In this document: positions 27,456-38,252 of the stretch, piece by piece | Numbering within the stretch: position 1 is the first letter of the stretch | How the letters are laid out: each line of letters starts with the position of its first letter | From: an uncultured Pseudomonadota bacterium | GTDB taxonomy: Bacteria > Pseudomonadota > Gammaproteobacteria > Burkholderiales > SG8-39 | Reading direction: 5' to 3' | DNA: 64,000 nucleotides | NCBI GenBank assembly: GCA_903829815.1 | Contig: CAIKRR010000036.1 | Span: forward strand, 1-64,000 | The notes under the pieces: generated by a model | What the model saw: only the letters and a program-made list of their open reading frames with translations | Databases searched by the model: none | Told to the model about the DNA's origin: nothing | Program-made: the position numbers and the translations under genes

Positions 27456-28172
27456 ATGGCGATGACCCTCACGGCGATGATCCTGGCAGCCGGTCGTGGC
27501 GCACGCATGCGACCACTCACCGACCATACCCCCAAGCCGCTGCTCGAAGTGGGGGGGCACACCCTCATCGAACGCATGATCAACAGCCTGGTGAGCGCAG
27601 GCATCACCCGCCTGGTGATCAACCATGCCTGGCTCGGCGAGCAGATCGTGGCCCGACTGGGCGATGGTGCTCGCCTGGGTGCGCAGATCACCTGGTCGCC
27701 CGAGAACCCGGCACTCGAAACCGCCGGCGGCCTTGCACACGCACTCGATCATCTGGGCGAGCGCTTCATCGCGGTCAACGCCGACATCCTGTGCGACTAC
27801 CCGTTTGAACGGCTCCTTGCACGTGGGCAGTCGATCGAACCCAACATCGACGCACATCTGGTGATGGTCGACAATCCGCCGCAACATCCGACGGGTGACT
27901 TCACCCTCGCCAATGGCACGCGCCTCACCTTTGCCGGCATCGGGCTGTATCGGGCGCGACTGCTTGCCGGCATCGAGCCAGGGCAACCGGCACCGCTTGC
28001 GCCGTTGCTGCGCGCCGCCATGGCCCGCGAAGCGATCACCGGCGAGCACTATCACGGACGGTGGTCAGACATCGGCACACCCGAACGCCTGACCGCGGCC
28101 GACAGGGCCTGTGCAGGAGCACCGGGCTTGCCGCACAATGGATCCTCGTCCATCGGACTGCTCAGACAATGA
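27456..28172 (+). CDS. murU: N-acetylmuramate alpha-1-phosphate uridylyltransferase
   Basis: A nucleotidyltransferase that converts MurNAc-1-phosphate to UDP-MurNAc, the step after AmgK. The N-terminal signature AAGRGARMRPLTDHTPKPLL is the sugar-nucleotide pyrophosphorylase motif. NADILCDYP supplies a metal-binding Asp. The length is 238 residues; ATG 27456 or 27462 are possible. Its stop overlaps the pepP start by four bases. Paralogues such as RmlA or GlmU-like enzymes share the motif, but the amgK neighbour makes MurU most likely. Confidence 0.9.
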   Translation: MAMTLTAMILAAGRGARMRPLTDHTPKPLLEVGGHTLIERMINSLVSAGITRLVINHAWLGEQIVARLGDGARLGAQITWSPENPALETAGGLAHALDHLGERFIAVNADILCDYPFERLLARGQSIEPNIDAHLVMVDNPPQHPTGDFTLANGTRLTFAGIGLYRARLLAGIEPGQPAPLAPLLRAAMAREAITGEHYHGRWSDIGTPERLTAADRACAGAPGLPHNGSSSIGLLRQ

Positions 28173-29479
28173 ACCGCGACACCCCATTTGGCAGCCGCCG
28201 CAATCGCCTGCTTGCGACCTTGGGCGAAGGCATTGCAATCATCCCGACCGCCCCCGAGGTCACGCGTAACCGCGACAGCGACTATCCCTACCGTTTCGAC
28301 AGCTACTTTCACTACCTGACCGGGTTCGGCGAGCCCGAAGCGGTGCTGGTGCTGATCGGCGGCGACAGCCCGCGGCAACTGCTTTTCTGCCGCGACAAGA
28401 ACGAGGAGCGCGAGATCTGGGACGGCTATCGGCTGGGTTACGAGGCAGCGCGCGAACACCTGGGCATGGACGAGACCTTCTGCATCGACGAACTCGATGC
28501 GAAGATGCCCTCACTGATGGCAAACCAGCCGACACTGCTCTATCCGGCCGGGGCCGACCGCGGCTGGGATGCGCGCGTGTTTGGCTGGCTGAACGAGGTG
28601 CGCGCCATGGCCCGCACAGGCACCCGTGCACCGGCATCGATCGTCGATGTACGCAGCCTGCTCGACGAGATGCGTCTGGTGAAGGACGCTCACGAGCTCG
28701 ACACCATGCGTGCGGCAGCAGCCATTTCGGCCGATGCGCATGTGCGGGCCATGCGAATGGCGGCGCCGGGGCGCATGGAATACGAAATAGAGGCCGAGCT
28801 GCTGCATGAATTCAGACGCCGTGGCTCGCAGTTTCCGGCCTACACATCCATCGTGGCAGGCGGCGCCAACGCCTGTGTGCTCCACTATCGCGAGAACAGC
28901 GCCGTACTGCGCGATGGCGACCTGCTGCTGATTGACGCCGGCTGCGAACTCGATGGCTACGCTTCCGACATCACCCGCACCTTCCCGGTCAACGGGCGAT
29001 TCTCGGGGCCGCAACGAGACATCTATGCCCTGGTGCTGGCGGCCCAGCATGCCGCCATCCAGGCCGTGGCGCCGGGCCGTAGCTGGGACGACCCACACCA
29101 GGCCGCCCTCTCGGTGCTGGTGGAGGGCCTGATCGATCTGGGGCTGTGCCAGGGCACCCCAGAGTCAGTGATCGAAACCGGCGATTACCGCCGCTTCTAC
29201 ATGCACCGGACCGGACACTGGCTCGGGCTCGACGTACACGACGTCGGCGACTACCGCGAAGGCGGGCAGTGGCGCGCGCTGCGCGAGGGCATGGTGCTCA
29301 CGGTGGAGCCAGGGTGTTATGTCAGGCCCGGAGCGGGTGTGCCCGAGGCCTTCTGGAATATCGGCGTGCGTATCGAGGATGATGTTGCGGTGACCACCTC
29401 TGGCTGTGAAGTCATCACCTCGGGCGTTGCCAAGTCGATCGAAGACATCGAAGCGCTGATGCGCTCCGGTACCGACTGA
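28169..29479 (+). CDS. pepP: Xaa-Pro aminopeptidase P
   Basis: A dinuclear-metal aminopeptidase that releases N-terminal residues before proline. Metal ligands are visible at Asp256 and Asp267 (IDAGCELDGYASDIT), His350 (HRTGHWLG), Glu380 (TVEPGCYV) and Glu403 (VRIEDDV), close to the E. coli spacing. The N-terminal AMP_N domain (about 5-140) includes SYFHYLTGF. The length is 436 residues. The ATG overlaps the murU stop. Linkage to ubiH downstream is as in E. coli. Confidence 0.95.
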   Translation: MNRDTPFGSRRNRLLATLGEGIAIIPTAPEVTRNRDSDYPYRFDSYFHYLTGFGEPEAVLVLIGGDSPRQLLFCRDKNEEREIWDGYRLGYEAAREHLGMDETFCIDELDAKMPSLMANQPTLLYPAGADRGWDARVFGWLNEVRAMARTGTRAPASIVDVRSLLDEMRLVKDAHELDTMRAAAAISADAHVRAMRMAAPGRMEYEIEAELLHEFRRRGSQFPAYTSIVAGGANACVLHYRENSAVLRDGDLLLIDAGCELDGYASDITRTFPVNGRFSGPQRDIYALVLAAQHAAIQAVAPGRSWDDPHQAALSVLVEGLIDLGLCQGTPESVIETGDYRRFYMHRTGHWLGLDVHDVGDYREGGQWRALREGMVLTVEPGCYVRPGAGVPEAFWNIGVRIEDDVAVTTSGCEVITSGVAKSIEDIEALMRSGTD

Positions 29480-29492
29480 GCCTCGCCCGACC

Positions 29493-30704
29493 ATGGTCCA
29501 GATCGCGATCGCAGGCGGGGGACCGGTCGGACTGGTGCTTGCACGCCTGCTCGCGCGTCGCGGCATCACGGTCTGCCTGATTGCGCGCGCCGAGCCTGTC
29601 GGCGGGTTCAGGCCCATCGCGCTGTCGCAGCCCTCATTTGCCTTGTGCGAGTCACTGGTGCCGATCGACCCCGCCACCGCGACGGCCATCGAGACGGTTC
29701 ATGTCTCACAGCGCCATGCACCCGGTCGTACGCGGATGAATGGCGCCGAGCACGGGCTGGCGTCGCTCGGCCAGGTCATCGAGCTTGCCGATCTGTCGGC
29801 TCAACTGGCGGCAGGCATCGAAGCCTGCGCACCGGAACTGCAGCGATGCACCGGCAGCGTCACCGGCTGGCAGGCCAGCCACGCATCGATCCGCATCGAA
29901 TGGGAAAGCCCCGAGGGCAGCCAGAACCCGATCACGGCACGCCTGCTGGTGCTGGCCGATGGCGGGCGTAGCAGCCCTGGCCAGCAGGACGAGGCCGATA
30001 ACGCCGGCCGATCCGGCATCCGAGCGGCAGCAAGACGCACCGCGGCCAGCGAACGCGATTTCGCCCAGTCGGCCATCGTCTGCGCAGTGAGAAGCGAACA
30101 CGGTCAGCCAGGCGTGGCCTGGGAGCGGTTTACCGCCGATGGGCCGATCGCACTGCTGCCGCATGGTGACCGGCATGCACTGGTGTGGACCTTGCCGCAT
30201 GAGAAGGCGGCAAGGATTGCGCAGGCAGACGACGCCACCTTTGTCGAAACCCTGGGCGACGCTTTCGGCAGCGACCTGGGTCGTTTCTCCGAGCCCGGCA
30301 TGCGCCAGAGCCAGGTCATCAGGAGCAGACGCGCTCCGGCCGGCGGTGAGCGCGTGTTGCGCATCGGCAACGCAGCCCAGACCCTGCACCCGGTCGCTGG
30401 CCAGGGGCTGAACCTCGGTCTGCGGGACGCGCTCGTGCTGGCCTTGCAGGCTGGGGCCGATCGAGCAGCAGACCCTGGGTCGAGCACCTTCATCCGTCGT
30501 TACGAACGCGTTCGACACTTCGATCGTGGTGTCACGGTCGGGTTGACCGACATGCTGGCCCTCGCGTTCAGGTTCGGTGGCGCAGGCAGCAACGGCCTGC
30601 CGGGCACGCTGCGCGGGCTCGCCCTGGATGTACTCGACCAATGCCCACCGGCGCGCCGTTTTCTTGCCCGCCGCATGATGCTCGGAGCGCGAGCAATCCC
30701 CTGA
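29493..30704 (+). CDS. ubiH: UbiH-type FAD hydroxylase of ubiquinone synthesis
   Basis: A flavin monooxygenase of 403 residues that follows pepP, the classical ubiH position. The FAD motif AIAGGGPVGLVLARLLARRG opens the protein, and GNAAQTLHPVAGQGLNLGLR is the second FAD site. UbiH hydroxylates the 6-methoxyphenol intermediate. Assignment to UbiH rather than a paralogue rests on gene order. An Arg/Ala/Ser-rich stretch (about residues 160-190) is an insertion compared with the core fold. Confidence 0.87.
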   Translation: MVQIAIAGGGPVGLVLARLLARRGITVCLIARAEPVGGFRPIALSQPSFALCESLVPIDPATATAIETVHVSQRHAPGRTRMNGAEHGLASLGQVIELADLSAQLAAGIEACAPELQRCTGSVTGWQASHASIRIEWESPEGSQNPITARLLVLADGGRSSPGQQDEADNAGRSGIRAAARRTAASERDFAQSAIVCAVRSEHGQPGVAWERFTADGPIALLPHGDRHALVWTLPHEKAARIAQADDATFVETLGDAFGSDLGRFSEPGMRQSQVIRSRRAPAGGERVLRIGNAAQTLHPVAGQGLNLGLRDALVLALQAGADRAADPGSSTFIRRYERVRHFDRGVTVGLTDMLALAFRFGGAGSNGLPGTLRGLALDVLDQCPPARRFLARRMMLGARAIP

Positions 30705-30775
30705 TTCTTTCGTTATACAATCGGCCTCCCGCTGCCTTGCCCGGCCGGCTCTCTTCATCCGGTTCGAAGCCTCGA

Positions 30776-31804
30776 ATGCCCCTGCGAATCGGTTCCCATC
30801 TGTTGAAGAACGGCCTGTTCGTCGCCCCGATGGCAGGCGTCTCGGACCGCGCATGGCGTCGCTTGTGCAAGCGATACGGCGCCGGGCTGGCCGTGTGCGA
30901 AATGGTGGGCGCCAGTCAGCAGCTGCGCGACACCGTGAAGTCGCGCCGACGCATCAACCACGAGGGCGAATCCGGGCCCATTTCAGTGCAGATCGTCGGG
31001 AACGACCCCGTTGCGATGGCCGAGGCCGCGCGCTTCAATGCCGGTGAAGGTGCCGATATCATCGACATCAACATGGGCTGTCCGGCCAAGAAAGTCTGCA
31101 ACAAGGCAGCCGGCTCGGCGCTGCTGCGTGATGAGCAGCTGGTGGGGCAGATTCTCGAGGCGGTGGTGGCGGCGGTCGATGTACCGGTGACGCTGAAGTT
31201 TCGCACCGGCTGGGACGAACAGAACCGCAATGCGCTGCAGATCGCCCGCATCGCCGAGGAGGCAGGCATCCAGCTGCTCGCCCTGCATGGGCGCACCCGC
31301 GCCTGCGGCTTTCGCGGCATGGCCGAATATGACACCATCGCAGCGGTGAAGGCAGCATCACGACTGCCAGTAATCGCCAACGGAGACATCGACTCGCCCG
31401 CACGCGCGCGGCTGGTGCTTGAATACACCGGCGCAGATGGCGTGATGATCGGGCGCGGTGCACAGGGCAAGCCCTGGCTCTTCCGCGAGATTGCCCACGA
31501 GATGGCCACCGGTACCCAGGCCCTACCGGTCAGCATCAGTGAAGTTCGCGAGGTTCTGCTCGAACACCTCGAGGAACTCCATCGCCTGTACGGCAATGAG
31601 CTTGGCGCCCGCATCGCACGCAAGCATGCAGGCTGGTATGTGAAGGACCTGCCGGACTCGTCAGCCTTCAGGGAGCGATTCAACCGGATGGATGCATTCG
31701 CCGATCAACGCGCAACGATCATGGGCTGGTTCAGGCAGCTCGAGTCGTCGTGCCCGACCGCCGCGCCCCGCGCAGCGGTCGAAACGGAGCCCGTGCTCGC
31801 ATGA
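30776..31804 (+). CDS. dusB: tRNA-dihydrouridine synthase B
   Basis: An FMN enzyme that reduces uridine 17 in the tRNA D-loop. The N-terminal FVAPMAGVSDRAWRRL and the catalytic segment INMGCPAKKVCNK with Cys108 are present, and HGRTR and ANGDI are the FMN-site strands. The length is 342 residues. The ATG at 30776 is chosen because it begins the family sequence. The gene overlaps fis by four bases; dusB-fis is a conserved operon. Confidence 0.95.
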   Translation: MPLRIGSHLLKNGLFVAPMAGVSDRAWRRLCKRYGAGLAVCEMVGASQQLRDTVKSRRRINHEGESGPISVQIVGNDPVAMAEAARFNAGEGADIIDINMGCPAKKVCNKAAGSALLRDEQLVGQILEAVVAAVDVPVTLKFRTGWDEQNRNALQIARIAEEAGIQLLALHGRTRACGFRGMAEYDTIAAVKAASRLPVIANGDIDSPARARLVLEYTGADGVMIGRGAQGKPWLFREIAHEMATGTQALPVSISEVREVLLEHLEELHRLYGNELGARIARKHAGWYVKDLPDSSAFRERFNRMDAFADQRATIMGWFRQLESSCPTAAPRAAVETEPVLA

Positions 31805-32043
31805 CATCATCGCCGACCGACCTTGCCGCCTGCGTGCGACAAGCCATCGAGGAGTACTTCAAGGATCTGGACGGAGCCAAGCCGGTTGCGATCCACAACA
31901 TGGTTCTCAAGAGCGTCGAAAAACCGATGATCGAGACCGTGCTCGCCCATGCCGAGGGCAACCAGACCGTAGCCGCAGAGATGCTTGGCATCACGCGCAG
32001 CACCTTGCGCAAGAAGATCCAGGCTCTCAAGATCAATCTCTGA
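31801..32043 (+). CDS. fis: Fis-family nucleoid/DNA-binding regulator
   Basis: An 80-residue factor for inversion stimulation homologue. The C-terminal helix-turn-helix reads QTVAAEMLGITRSTLRKKIQ. The protein is shorter than the 98-residue E. coli Fis at the N-terminus, as in other betaproteobacteria. It overlaps dusB by four bases (ATGA), so expression is coupled. In model species Fis activates rRNA promoters and shapes the nucleoid in rapid growth. Confidence 0.93.
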   Translation: MTSSPTDLAACVRQAIEEYFKDLDGAKPVAIHNMVLKSVEKPMIETVLAHAEGNQTVAAEMLGITRSTLRKKIQALKINL

Positions 32044-32052
32044 GACAGTCCG

Positions 32053-33624
32053 ATGCCTCTCATGTCACTCCCCATCCGACGTGCCCTGATCAGCGTTTCC
32101 GACAAGACGGGCGCGGTCGACTTCGGGCGCGAACTGGCCGCAGCCGGGGTCCAGATCCTGTCGACCGGAGGCACCGCCGCATTGCTCACAACCGCAGGCC
32201 TCGATGTCCTGGAGGTAGCCCGTTATACCGGCGACCCGGAAATGCTCGACGGGCGGGTCAAGACGCTGCATCCGAAAGTACATGGTGGCATCCTGGCGCG
32301 CCGTGACCGCCCCGACCACCTCGAGGCACTGGCGCAGGCCGGCGGGCAGCCCATCGATCTGGTAGCGGTCAACCTGTATCCATTCGAGGCCACCGTGGCA
32401 CGCGCCGACTGCGTCTTCGAGGATGCCATCGAGAACATCGATATCGGCGGGCCGGCCATGATCCGGGCGGCCGCCAAGAATCACGATGGGGTCGTCATCC
32501 TCACCGACCCGCTCGACTACCCCCTCATCGTGGACGAGATGACACGCACCGGTGGCGTGAGTGCCCAGACCCGCTTCCGCCTCGCTTGCAAAGCCTTCGC
32601 GCACACGGCCGCCTACGACGGGGCCATCGCCAACTACCTCTCGTCTCTGGCTGCCGATGGCAGTCGCCGCGCCTACCCGGACACGCTGACCCTGCAATTT
32701 GCCAAGGTCCAGGACCTGCGCTACGGCGAGAACCCGCATCAGTCGGCTGCGCTCTACCGCGAAAACCGCGCACCCGCTGGACTGCTGGTCGATGCACATC
32801 AACTACAGGGCAAGGAGCTCTCCTACAACAACCTTGCTGATGCCGATGCGGCCTGGAGTTGCGCATGCGTGCTGCCAGTGCCCAGCTGCGTGATCGTGAA
32901 ACATGCCAATCCCTGCGGCGTGGCGATGGCCGCTACCACGCTCGAGGCCTATTCGCGCGCCTTCGCCACCGACCCCGACTCGGCCTTTGGCGGCATCATT
33001 GCCTTCAATGCACCGGTGGATGGAGCCACCGCCAGCGCCGTTGCATGCCGGTTTGTCGAGGTCGTGATTGCCCCCGCATTCGATGAGGCGGCACGCACCA
33101 TCTTCGCGAAGAAGGCCAACGTGCGCCTGCTGACCTTGCCCGCTGACGCTACCGCGACCCAGCGCGACATGAAACGCATCGGGGGTGGACTGCTGGTGCA
33201 GGAGGCCGATGCCCACCGCCTCGGCGCCGAGGACCTCAGCGTCGTGACTCAGATCGCACCGACAAGCTCCCAGGTCGAGGACCTGCTCTTTGCCTGGCGC
33301 GTGGCACAGTTCGTCAAGTCGAACGCCATCGTCTTTGCAGCCGAAGGCCGCACCTTGGGCATTGGTGCCGGGCAGATGAGCCGGGTCGACAGCGCCCGCA
33401 TGGCCACCATCAAGGCCCGCGCCGCCGGGCTGGCCCTCGAAGGGTCGGTGGTGGCTTCAGACGCATTCTTTCCCTTCCCCGACGGGCTCGAGGTCGTTCT
33501 CGAAAGCGGCGCCAGTGCGGTGATACAACCCGGGGGCAGCGTACGCGACGAGAGCGTGATCGCCACAGCCAATGCGCGCGGTACCTCGATGGTCTTTACC
33601 GGCGTTAGGCACTTCAGACACTGA
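32053..33624 (+). CDS. purH: Bifunctional AICAR transformylase / IMP cyclohydrolase
   Basis: Catalyses the last two steps of IMP synthesis. The N-terminal MGS-like cyclohydrolase domain starts [12 protein letters not shown] and includes [17 protein letters not shown]. The transformylase domain contains [14 protein letters not shown] and [10 protein letters not shown]. The length is 523 residues. ATG 32053 and ATG 32062 are both possible starts. It follows fis by nine bases and precedes purD by 32 bases. Confidence 0.97.
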   Translation: MPLMSLPIRRALISVSDKTGAVDFGRELAAAGVQILSTGGTAALLTTAGLDVLEVARYTGDPEMLDGRVKTLHPKVHGGILARRDRPDHLEALAQAGGQPIDLVAVNLYPFEATVARADCVFEDAIENIDIGGPAMIRAAAKNHDGVVILTDPLDYPLIVDEMTRTGGVSAQTRFRLACKAFAHTAAYDGAIANYLSSLAADGSRRAYPDTLTLQFAKVQDLRYGENPHQSAALYRENRAPAGLLVDAHQLQGKELSYNNLADADAAWSCACVLPVPSCVIVKHANPCGVAMAATTLEAYSRAFATDPDSAFGGIIAFNAPVDGATASAVACRFVEVVIAPAFDEAARTIFAKKANVRLLTLPADATATQRDMKRIGGGLLVQEADAHRLGAEDLSVVTQIAPTSSQVEDLLFAWRVAQFVKSNAIVFAAEGRTLGIGAGQMSRVDSARMATIKARAAGLALEGSVVASDAFFPFPDGLEVVLESGASAVIQPGGSVRDESVIATANARGTSMVFTGVRHFRH

Positions 33625-33656
33625 CTGTCCGCGAGGCAACCATGCGCAGTACGGCA

Positions 33657-34928
33657 ATGAAGATTCTGGTGGTCGGTTCGGGCGGACGTGAGCATGCCAT
33701 GGCATGGAAGCTCGCCCGCAGCGCGCGCGTGGCCCAGGTACTGGTGGCTCCCGGCAACGCCGGCACCGCGATCGAACCCGGCGTGCGCAATGTGCCAGGT
33801 GGCAGCCCGGAAGCACTGCTGCAAATGGCGCTCGACGAGGGCGTCGACTTCACGGTCGTAGGCCCCGAGGCGCCGCTTGCCGCCGGCATTGTCGATCTGT
33901 TCGAAGCGCGCGGACTGCGCATCTTCGGTCCGACACGCCAGGCGGCACAGCTGGAATCGTCCAAGGACTTCGCCAAGCAGTTCCTGGTTCGGCACGGCAT
34001 TGCAACCGCGCATCACGCCACGTTCAGCGACGCGCAGGCCGCGCATGCCTGGGTGAGCAGCCACGGCGCCCCGATCGTCGTGAAGGCCGATGGACTGGCA
34101 GCCGGCAAGGGGGTCGTGGTTGCACTGGAAGAAGCCGACGCTCATGCCGCGATTGATCGCATGCTGGTCGGCAACGCCTTTGGCGACGCCGGAGCGCGTG
34201 TCGTCATCGAGGAGTTCCTGGCCGGAGAGGAGGCCAGCTTCATCGTGGTCGTCGATGGACTGCGCGTGGTTCCTCTGGCGACCAGTCAGGATCACAAGCG
34301 CCTGCTCGACCACGATCAGGGCCCGAATACCGGCGGGATGGGTGCCTACTCACCCGCGCCTGTGGTGACTGCGGCCCTGCACGAACGGGTGATGCGCGAA
34401 GTGATCGGCCCGACCCTTGCGGGCCTGGCTGCCGAGGGCATCCGCTACCGCGGCTTTCTCTATGCAGGGCTCATGATCAACGCTGCTGGCGAGCCCAAGG
34501 TGCTTGAATTCAACTGCCGCCTGGGCGACCCCGAAACGCAGCCGATCATGATGCGTCTGTCAAGCGATCTGCTCGATCTGCTCGAGGCTGCACTGGATGG
34601 CACGCTGGGCGATGTGCAGCCGCTCTGGGATCCGCGACCGGCACTCGGCGTGGTGCTGGCCGCAGCCGGCTACCCCGATGCCCCAAGGCAGGGTGACCTG
34701 GTGAGCGTCGAGCCGGTGACCGACCCCGAGGTTCACGTCTTTCATGCCGGCACGCGTCTCGAAGACGATCGCTGCATTTCCAGCGGCGGGCGTGTATTGT
34801 GCGTCACCGCGCTCGGAGCCGACATTGGCCAGGCGCAGAGTCGCGCCTACACGGCGATCGCCGGCGTACACTTTGCGGGTGTTCAATACCGACGCGACAT
34901 CGGCAGCCGCGCCTTGAAAACGTCATGA
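33657..34928 (+). CDS. purD: Phosphoribosylamine-glycine ligase
   Basis: The second step of purine synthesis (GAR synthetase), an ATP-grasp enzyme. The N-terminal [19 protein letters not shown] is diagnostic. [20 protein letters not shown] and [12 protein letters not shown] mark the ATP-grasp core. The start at 33657 fits the family; the frame also opens at 33642. The stop overlaps hemF by four bases. Confidence 0.97.
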   Translation: MKILVVGSGGREHAMAWKLARSARVAQVLVAPGNAGTAIEPGVRNVPGGSPEALLQMALDEGVDFTVVGPEAPLAAGIVDLFEARGLRIFGPTRQAAQLESSKDFAKQFLVRHGIATAHHATFSDAQAAHAWVSSHGAPIVVKADGLAAGKGVVVALEEADAHAAIDRMLVGNAFGDAGARVVIEEFLAGEEASFIVVVDGLRVVPLATSQDHKRLLDHDQGPNTGGMGAYSPAPVVTAALHERVMREVIGPTLAGLAAEGIRYRGFLYAGLMINAAGEPKVLEFNCRLGDPETQPIMMRLSSDLLDLLEAALDGTLGDVQPLWDPRPALGVVLAAAGYPDAPRQGDLVSVEPVTDPEVHVFHAGTRLEDDRCISSGGRVLCVTALGADIGQAQSRAYTAIAGVHFAGVQYRRDIGSRALKTS

Positions 34929-35851
34929 CAACGGCAGATCCCGCAGCAGTTGGCCGCTATCTGAAACACCTGCAGGCCGATATCGTCGCACGCATCGAGG
35001 CCATCGATGGCGAAGGCCGTTTCGGCCTCGACGAATGGACCAAGCCGGAGAACGCAGCACTCACCGGCGAGGGCTCGAGCCGGATGCTCGAAGGTGGGCG
35101 AGTGTTCGAGCGCGCCGGCATCGGCTTCTCGCACGTCCGCGGGCGTTCGCTACCGCCTTCGGCCAGCGCCAACCGGCCAGAACTGGCTGGCAGGGGCTTC
35201 GAGGCGATGGGCGTGTCACTCGTATTCCACCCGCGCAACCCGCATGTGCCCACGGTGCACATGAACGTCCGCCTGTTCATCGCGCCGGCGCGCACCGCCG
35301 ATGAGGCTGCCGTCTGGTGGTTCGGTGGCGGCATGGACCTCACGCCGTACTACCCGGTCGAGGAAGACGCGGTGCACTTCCATCGCACCTGCCGCGATGC
35401 GCTCGCGCCCTTTGATGCCGGCTACTACCCGCGCTTCAAGGCCTGGTGCGACACCTACTTCTACCTCAAGCACCGTGATGAGACCCGGGGCATCGGCGGC
35501 ATCTTCTTCGACGATCTCGCCGAAGGCGGGTTCGAGCGGTGCTTTGCGCTGCAGCGCAGCGTGGGTGACGCCTTGCTGCAGGCCTATGTGCCCATCGTCG
35601 AGCGACGCCGCGACACGCCCTACGGCGAGCGCGAGCGCGACTTTCTCGAATATCGGCGAGGCCGCTACGTCGAATTCAACCTGGTCTTCGACCGTGGCAC
35701 GCTGTTTGGTCTGCAATCGGGTGGACGTACCGAATCGATCCTGCTGTCGATGCCACCCGTGGCACGCTGGCGCTACGACTGGCATGCACCGGCTGGCTCC
35801 CCCGAGGCCCGGCTGACCGACGAGTTTCTCAAGCCGCGTGACTGGCTCTGA
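34925..35851 (+). CDS. hemF: Oxygen-dependent coproporphyrinogen III oxidase
   Basis: Converts coproporphyrinogen III to protoporphyrinogen IX using oxygen. Family sequences include [40 protein letters not shown] and GGIFFDD. The length of 308 residues is standard. The ATG overlaps the purD stop (ATGA). Presence of HemF implies aerobic haem synthesis. The gene converges with hemY across 30 bases in which I saw no clear terminator. Confidence 0.97.
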   Translation: MTTADPAAVGRYLKHLQADIVARIEAIDGEGRFGLDEWTKPENAALTGEGSSRMLEGGRVFERAGIGFSHVRGRSLPPSASANRPELAGRGFEAMGVSLVFHPRNPHVPTVHMNVRLFIAPARTADEAAVWWFGGGMDLTPYYPVEEDAVHFHRTCRDALAPFDAGYYPRFKAWCDTYFYLKHRDETRGIGGIFFDDLAEGGFERCFALQRSVGDALLQAYVPIVERRRDTPYGERERDFLEYRRGRYVEFNLVFDRGTLFGLQSGGRTESILLSMPPVARWRYDWHAPAGSPEARLTDEFLKPRDWL

Positions 35852-35881
35852 CAAACACGAAGCACCGGGCAACAGCGAAAC

Positions 35882-37048
35882 CTACAGACCGGCGGCAGCC
35901 CGGTAGTTGAGATTGGCCAGGTCGGTTCGATCGAGCCGGTCCATGAGTCGCGCGAGTTCCACATGGGTCTCGCGGTTGGGCTGCGTCGACAGGCTCGCCT
36001 CGAGATAGCTCTGGGCCTTGCCCCAGAGTTCGCGTTCGACGCACAACTGCCCGAGCACTCGCAGCAACACCGCGTCGCGCGCGTGATCGCGCAGCCATCG
36101 CTCGGCCCACTCGAGCCGGACGATTGAAGCGGTGTCGGCGCATCGGGGCCATACGTTGAGCAGTGCCTCATCCCACTGCGCCTGCAGGGCATTGAGTACC
36201 AGGGCCGTGGCGCCACGACGGTCATCAAGCGCAATCATTGCAAGTGCCGCCTGGGCAGCCACCCGTGGTTCGAGGCGCAGTGCAGGGTCGAGGGCGTGCC
36301 AGAACGACTTGAGCCCGTTCAGGTCGAGCGCGCGTTCACGCACCTGCTGGACACTGCCAGCCAGCATCAGTTGACGTGCCCGCTCCGGCTCGATGGAACC
36401 CCGCTTGTTCAGCTGTGCGGCCAGTCGTAACACCTCATCCCAACGACCCAGCCCCTGCTCTGCACGCAGCAGCATGCGCAGCGTGGATACGTGCCGTGGG
36501 CCACCGGCATGCAAGGTGAGGAGCACTTCGCGTGCCCGTTGAAAATCGCGCTCATCGAGCAGCAGTTCGGCCTGGGTGGCCAGACGCGCATTGCGGTCAT
36601 CGTCGGGCGCGTCCTCGGCGCGTGCAAGCCAGAGTTCGCGGCGTTCGGTGTCGCGCAGGAAGTGGGCACAGCGGGCGGCGAGCAGCGCAGCGAGGCCGCG
36701 CGACTCACCCAGCGCGTGGCAGCGGGCCGCCTGCTGAAGCGCGTGTCCGAATCGCCCCTCGAAGTACGCGCGCCATGCGCGCTGCAAGGCCTCGCGCGCG
36801 TTCCGGCTACGGCGCTCGAGCCGGAACGCGGCCACATCGGCAGGCATGCGCAAGGTACGAAACACGATTCGCAGCAGCAGATAGAAAACGACGAAGGCGG
36901 CCAGCGCCACCACCACCGACAGCACCAGTGAAACTTCGATGCGCCAGGGCGGCGCAACCAGCAGCAGATAACCTTCGTTGATGCGGGCAAGCAAGGCCAG
37001 GGCAACCGCCACCGCTGCCATCACGATGAACCAGATCAGGCCCTTCAT
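35882..37048 (-). CDS. hemY: HemY-type haem biosynthesis-associated membrane protein
   Basis: A 388-residue protein of the proteobacterial HemY family, not the protoporphyrinogen oxidase of the same name in Gram-positives. Two hydrophobic segments lie at about residues 5-22 and 38-62, followed by helical tetratricopeptide-like repeats (NARLATQAELLLDERDFQRA, split). It is the last gene of hemC-hemD-hemX-hemY. Family members are thought to support tetrapyrrole synthesis; the mechanism is not settled. Confidence 0.9.
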   Translation of the reverse strand: MKGLIWFIVMAAVAVALALLARINEGYLLLVAPPWRIEVSLVLSVVVALAAFVVFYLLLRIVFRTLRMPADVAAFRLERRSRNAREALQRAWRAYFEGRFGHALQQAARCHALGESRGLAALLAARCAHFLRDTERRELWLARAEDAPDDDRNARLATQAELLLDERDFQRAREVLLTLHAGGPRHVSTLRMLLRAEQGLGRWDEVLRLAAQLNKRGSIEPERARQLMLAGSVQQVRERALDLNGLKSFWHALDPALRLEPRVAAQAALAMIALDDRRGATALVLNALQAQWDEALLNVWPRCADTASIVRLEWAERWLRDHARDAVLLRVLGQLCVERELWGKAQSYLEASLSTQPNRETHVELARLMDRLDRTDLANLNYRAAAGL

Positions 37049-37105
37049 CGGGCTACCCTGCCCGGCCCGGTGGCGCAGACGCAGGCCGGTTGGCGCAACG
37101 CCAGG

Positions 37106-38242
37106 CTAACGGCGCGGGCGATCACTGTCGGCCTTGTAGCTGCGCACCACCGACAGACTCTCGGCCAGAGTAGGTACCGAGACGGTCAGTGCCGAAGTCT
37201 GCAACTCCTGGAGCGTTGCCAGAACCGCAACGACATTCTTCTGGCGCGCATCGAAGTACTTCTGCACCCACTGACTCGCCTGCCTGAGATCCGCACGAAA
37301 GCTTGCCTCGTTGCGCTGAAGCAGCGCGACTCGTGCATTGAGCAAACGCAGCTTGAGATTTTCGCGCAGGAAGTACTGCTGCTCGGGGGCCAGCAAGGGC
37401 GGCTCGGCGCCCTCGTGACGCTGGATGCGGACCAGTTGGCGGATCTCGCTCCAGATCAGGCTCCCGAATCGGGACAAGCTGCCTGCCGGCTCATCGGCAC
37501 TGTCTGCTGGCAGCGCCTGACGCGCATCGGCCGCCATCGGCAGCACATCGATTGACAGCAGCAGTTGATCGATGCGCAGGGTCAGACCGGCCAGATCGAG
37601 CGTCGGCAGGAGTTTCAGCCGATCGATCTCGCGTCCGATCACGCGGCGAAGAGGAATGAATTGCGGTCGATCCGATCGCGCCAGCCTGGCATCGATGCTC
37701 TGCAATGCGAGGAGTGAGCCCTGGACGTTGCCGGCCAACTGCAATTGCTGCGAGGCGAGTGACAGCGTCTGCTCGACCTCGGAGAGCACCGACTCGTCGC
37801 GGCTGCGAGAGAGCTCCTGATAGAGTTGTTCGAGTGCAGCCTGCTGACCGCGCTGCTCGGTGAGGCGCGCATCGAGCAGACTCAAACGCGCCTGCAGATC
37901 GCGCGCCGCCTCCTGCGCGTCGCGGGCGACGCGCTGGCTGTCACGACTGTCACCTTCGGCCGTCTGCAAGCGAAGTGCGATGTCTTCGCGTATCCGGTTG
38001 AGTTCACCCCTGGTGTCCACCCATTGCCAGGCAATGAAGGCCAAGGCCAGCAAGGCTGCCATCTTCCAGCGGTCGAAGCCGGCCTTCGGACTGCCCGAGC
38101 GCGGCGCGGCGCCCGGCACGGCGCTGGCGGCTGGCACGGCTTGGGCAGTGCCCGCCGGGGCAGTCGCATCGGCGGCTCGCGGCGGCATGCCTGCCGGGGC
38201 AGGCTCGGGCAAGGACTTGGCAGGTTCGACGTTGTCTGACAC
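37106..38242 (-). CDS. hemX: HemX-type membrane protein (uroporphyrinogen C-methyltransferase-like annotation)
   Basis: A bitopic membrane protein of 378 residues. A Pro/Ala-rich N-terminal tail precedes one span (WKMAALLALAFIAWQWV at about 60-76), then a coiled-coil region rich in Arg, Ala, Gln and Glu. The HemX domain (RRVIGREIDRLKLLP) ends the protein. I prefer a GTG start at 38242, ten bases after hemD stops; an ATG at 38293 would overlap hemD by 41 bases. Despite the common name, no methyltransferase motif is seen. Confidence 0.87.
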   Translation of the reverse strand: MSDNVEPAKSLPEPAPAGMPPRAADATAPAGTAQAVPAASAVPGAAPRSGSPKAGFDRWKMAALLALAFIAWQWVDTRGELNRIREDIALRLQTAEGDSRDSQRVARDAQEAARDLQARLSLLDARLTEQRGQQAALEQLYQELSRSRDESVLSEVEQTLSLASQQLQLAGNVQGSLLALQSIDARLARSDRPQFIPLRRVIGREIDRLKLLPTLDLAGLTLRIDQLLLSIDVLPMAADARQALPADSADEPAGSLSRFGSLIWSEIRQLVRIQRHEGAEPPLLAPEQQYFLRENLKLRLLNARVALLQRNEASFRADLRQASQWVQKYFDARQKNVVAVLATLQELQTSALTVSVPTLAESLSVVRSYKADSDRPRR

Positions 38243-38252
38243 AGGCTGGAAT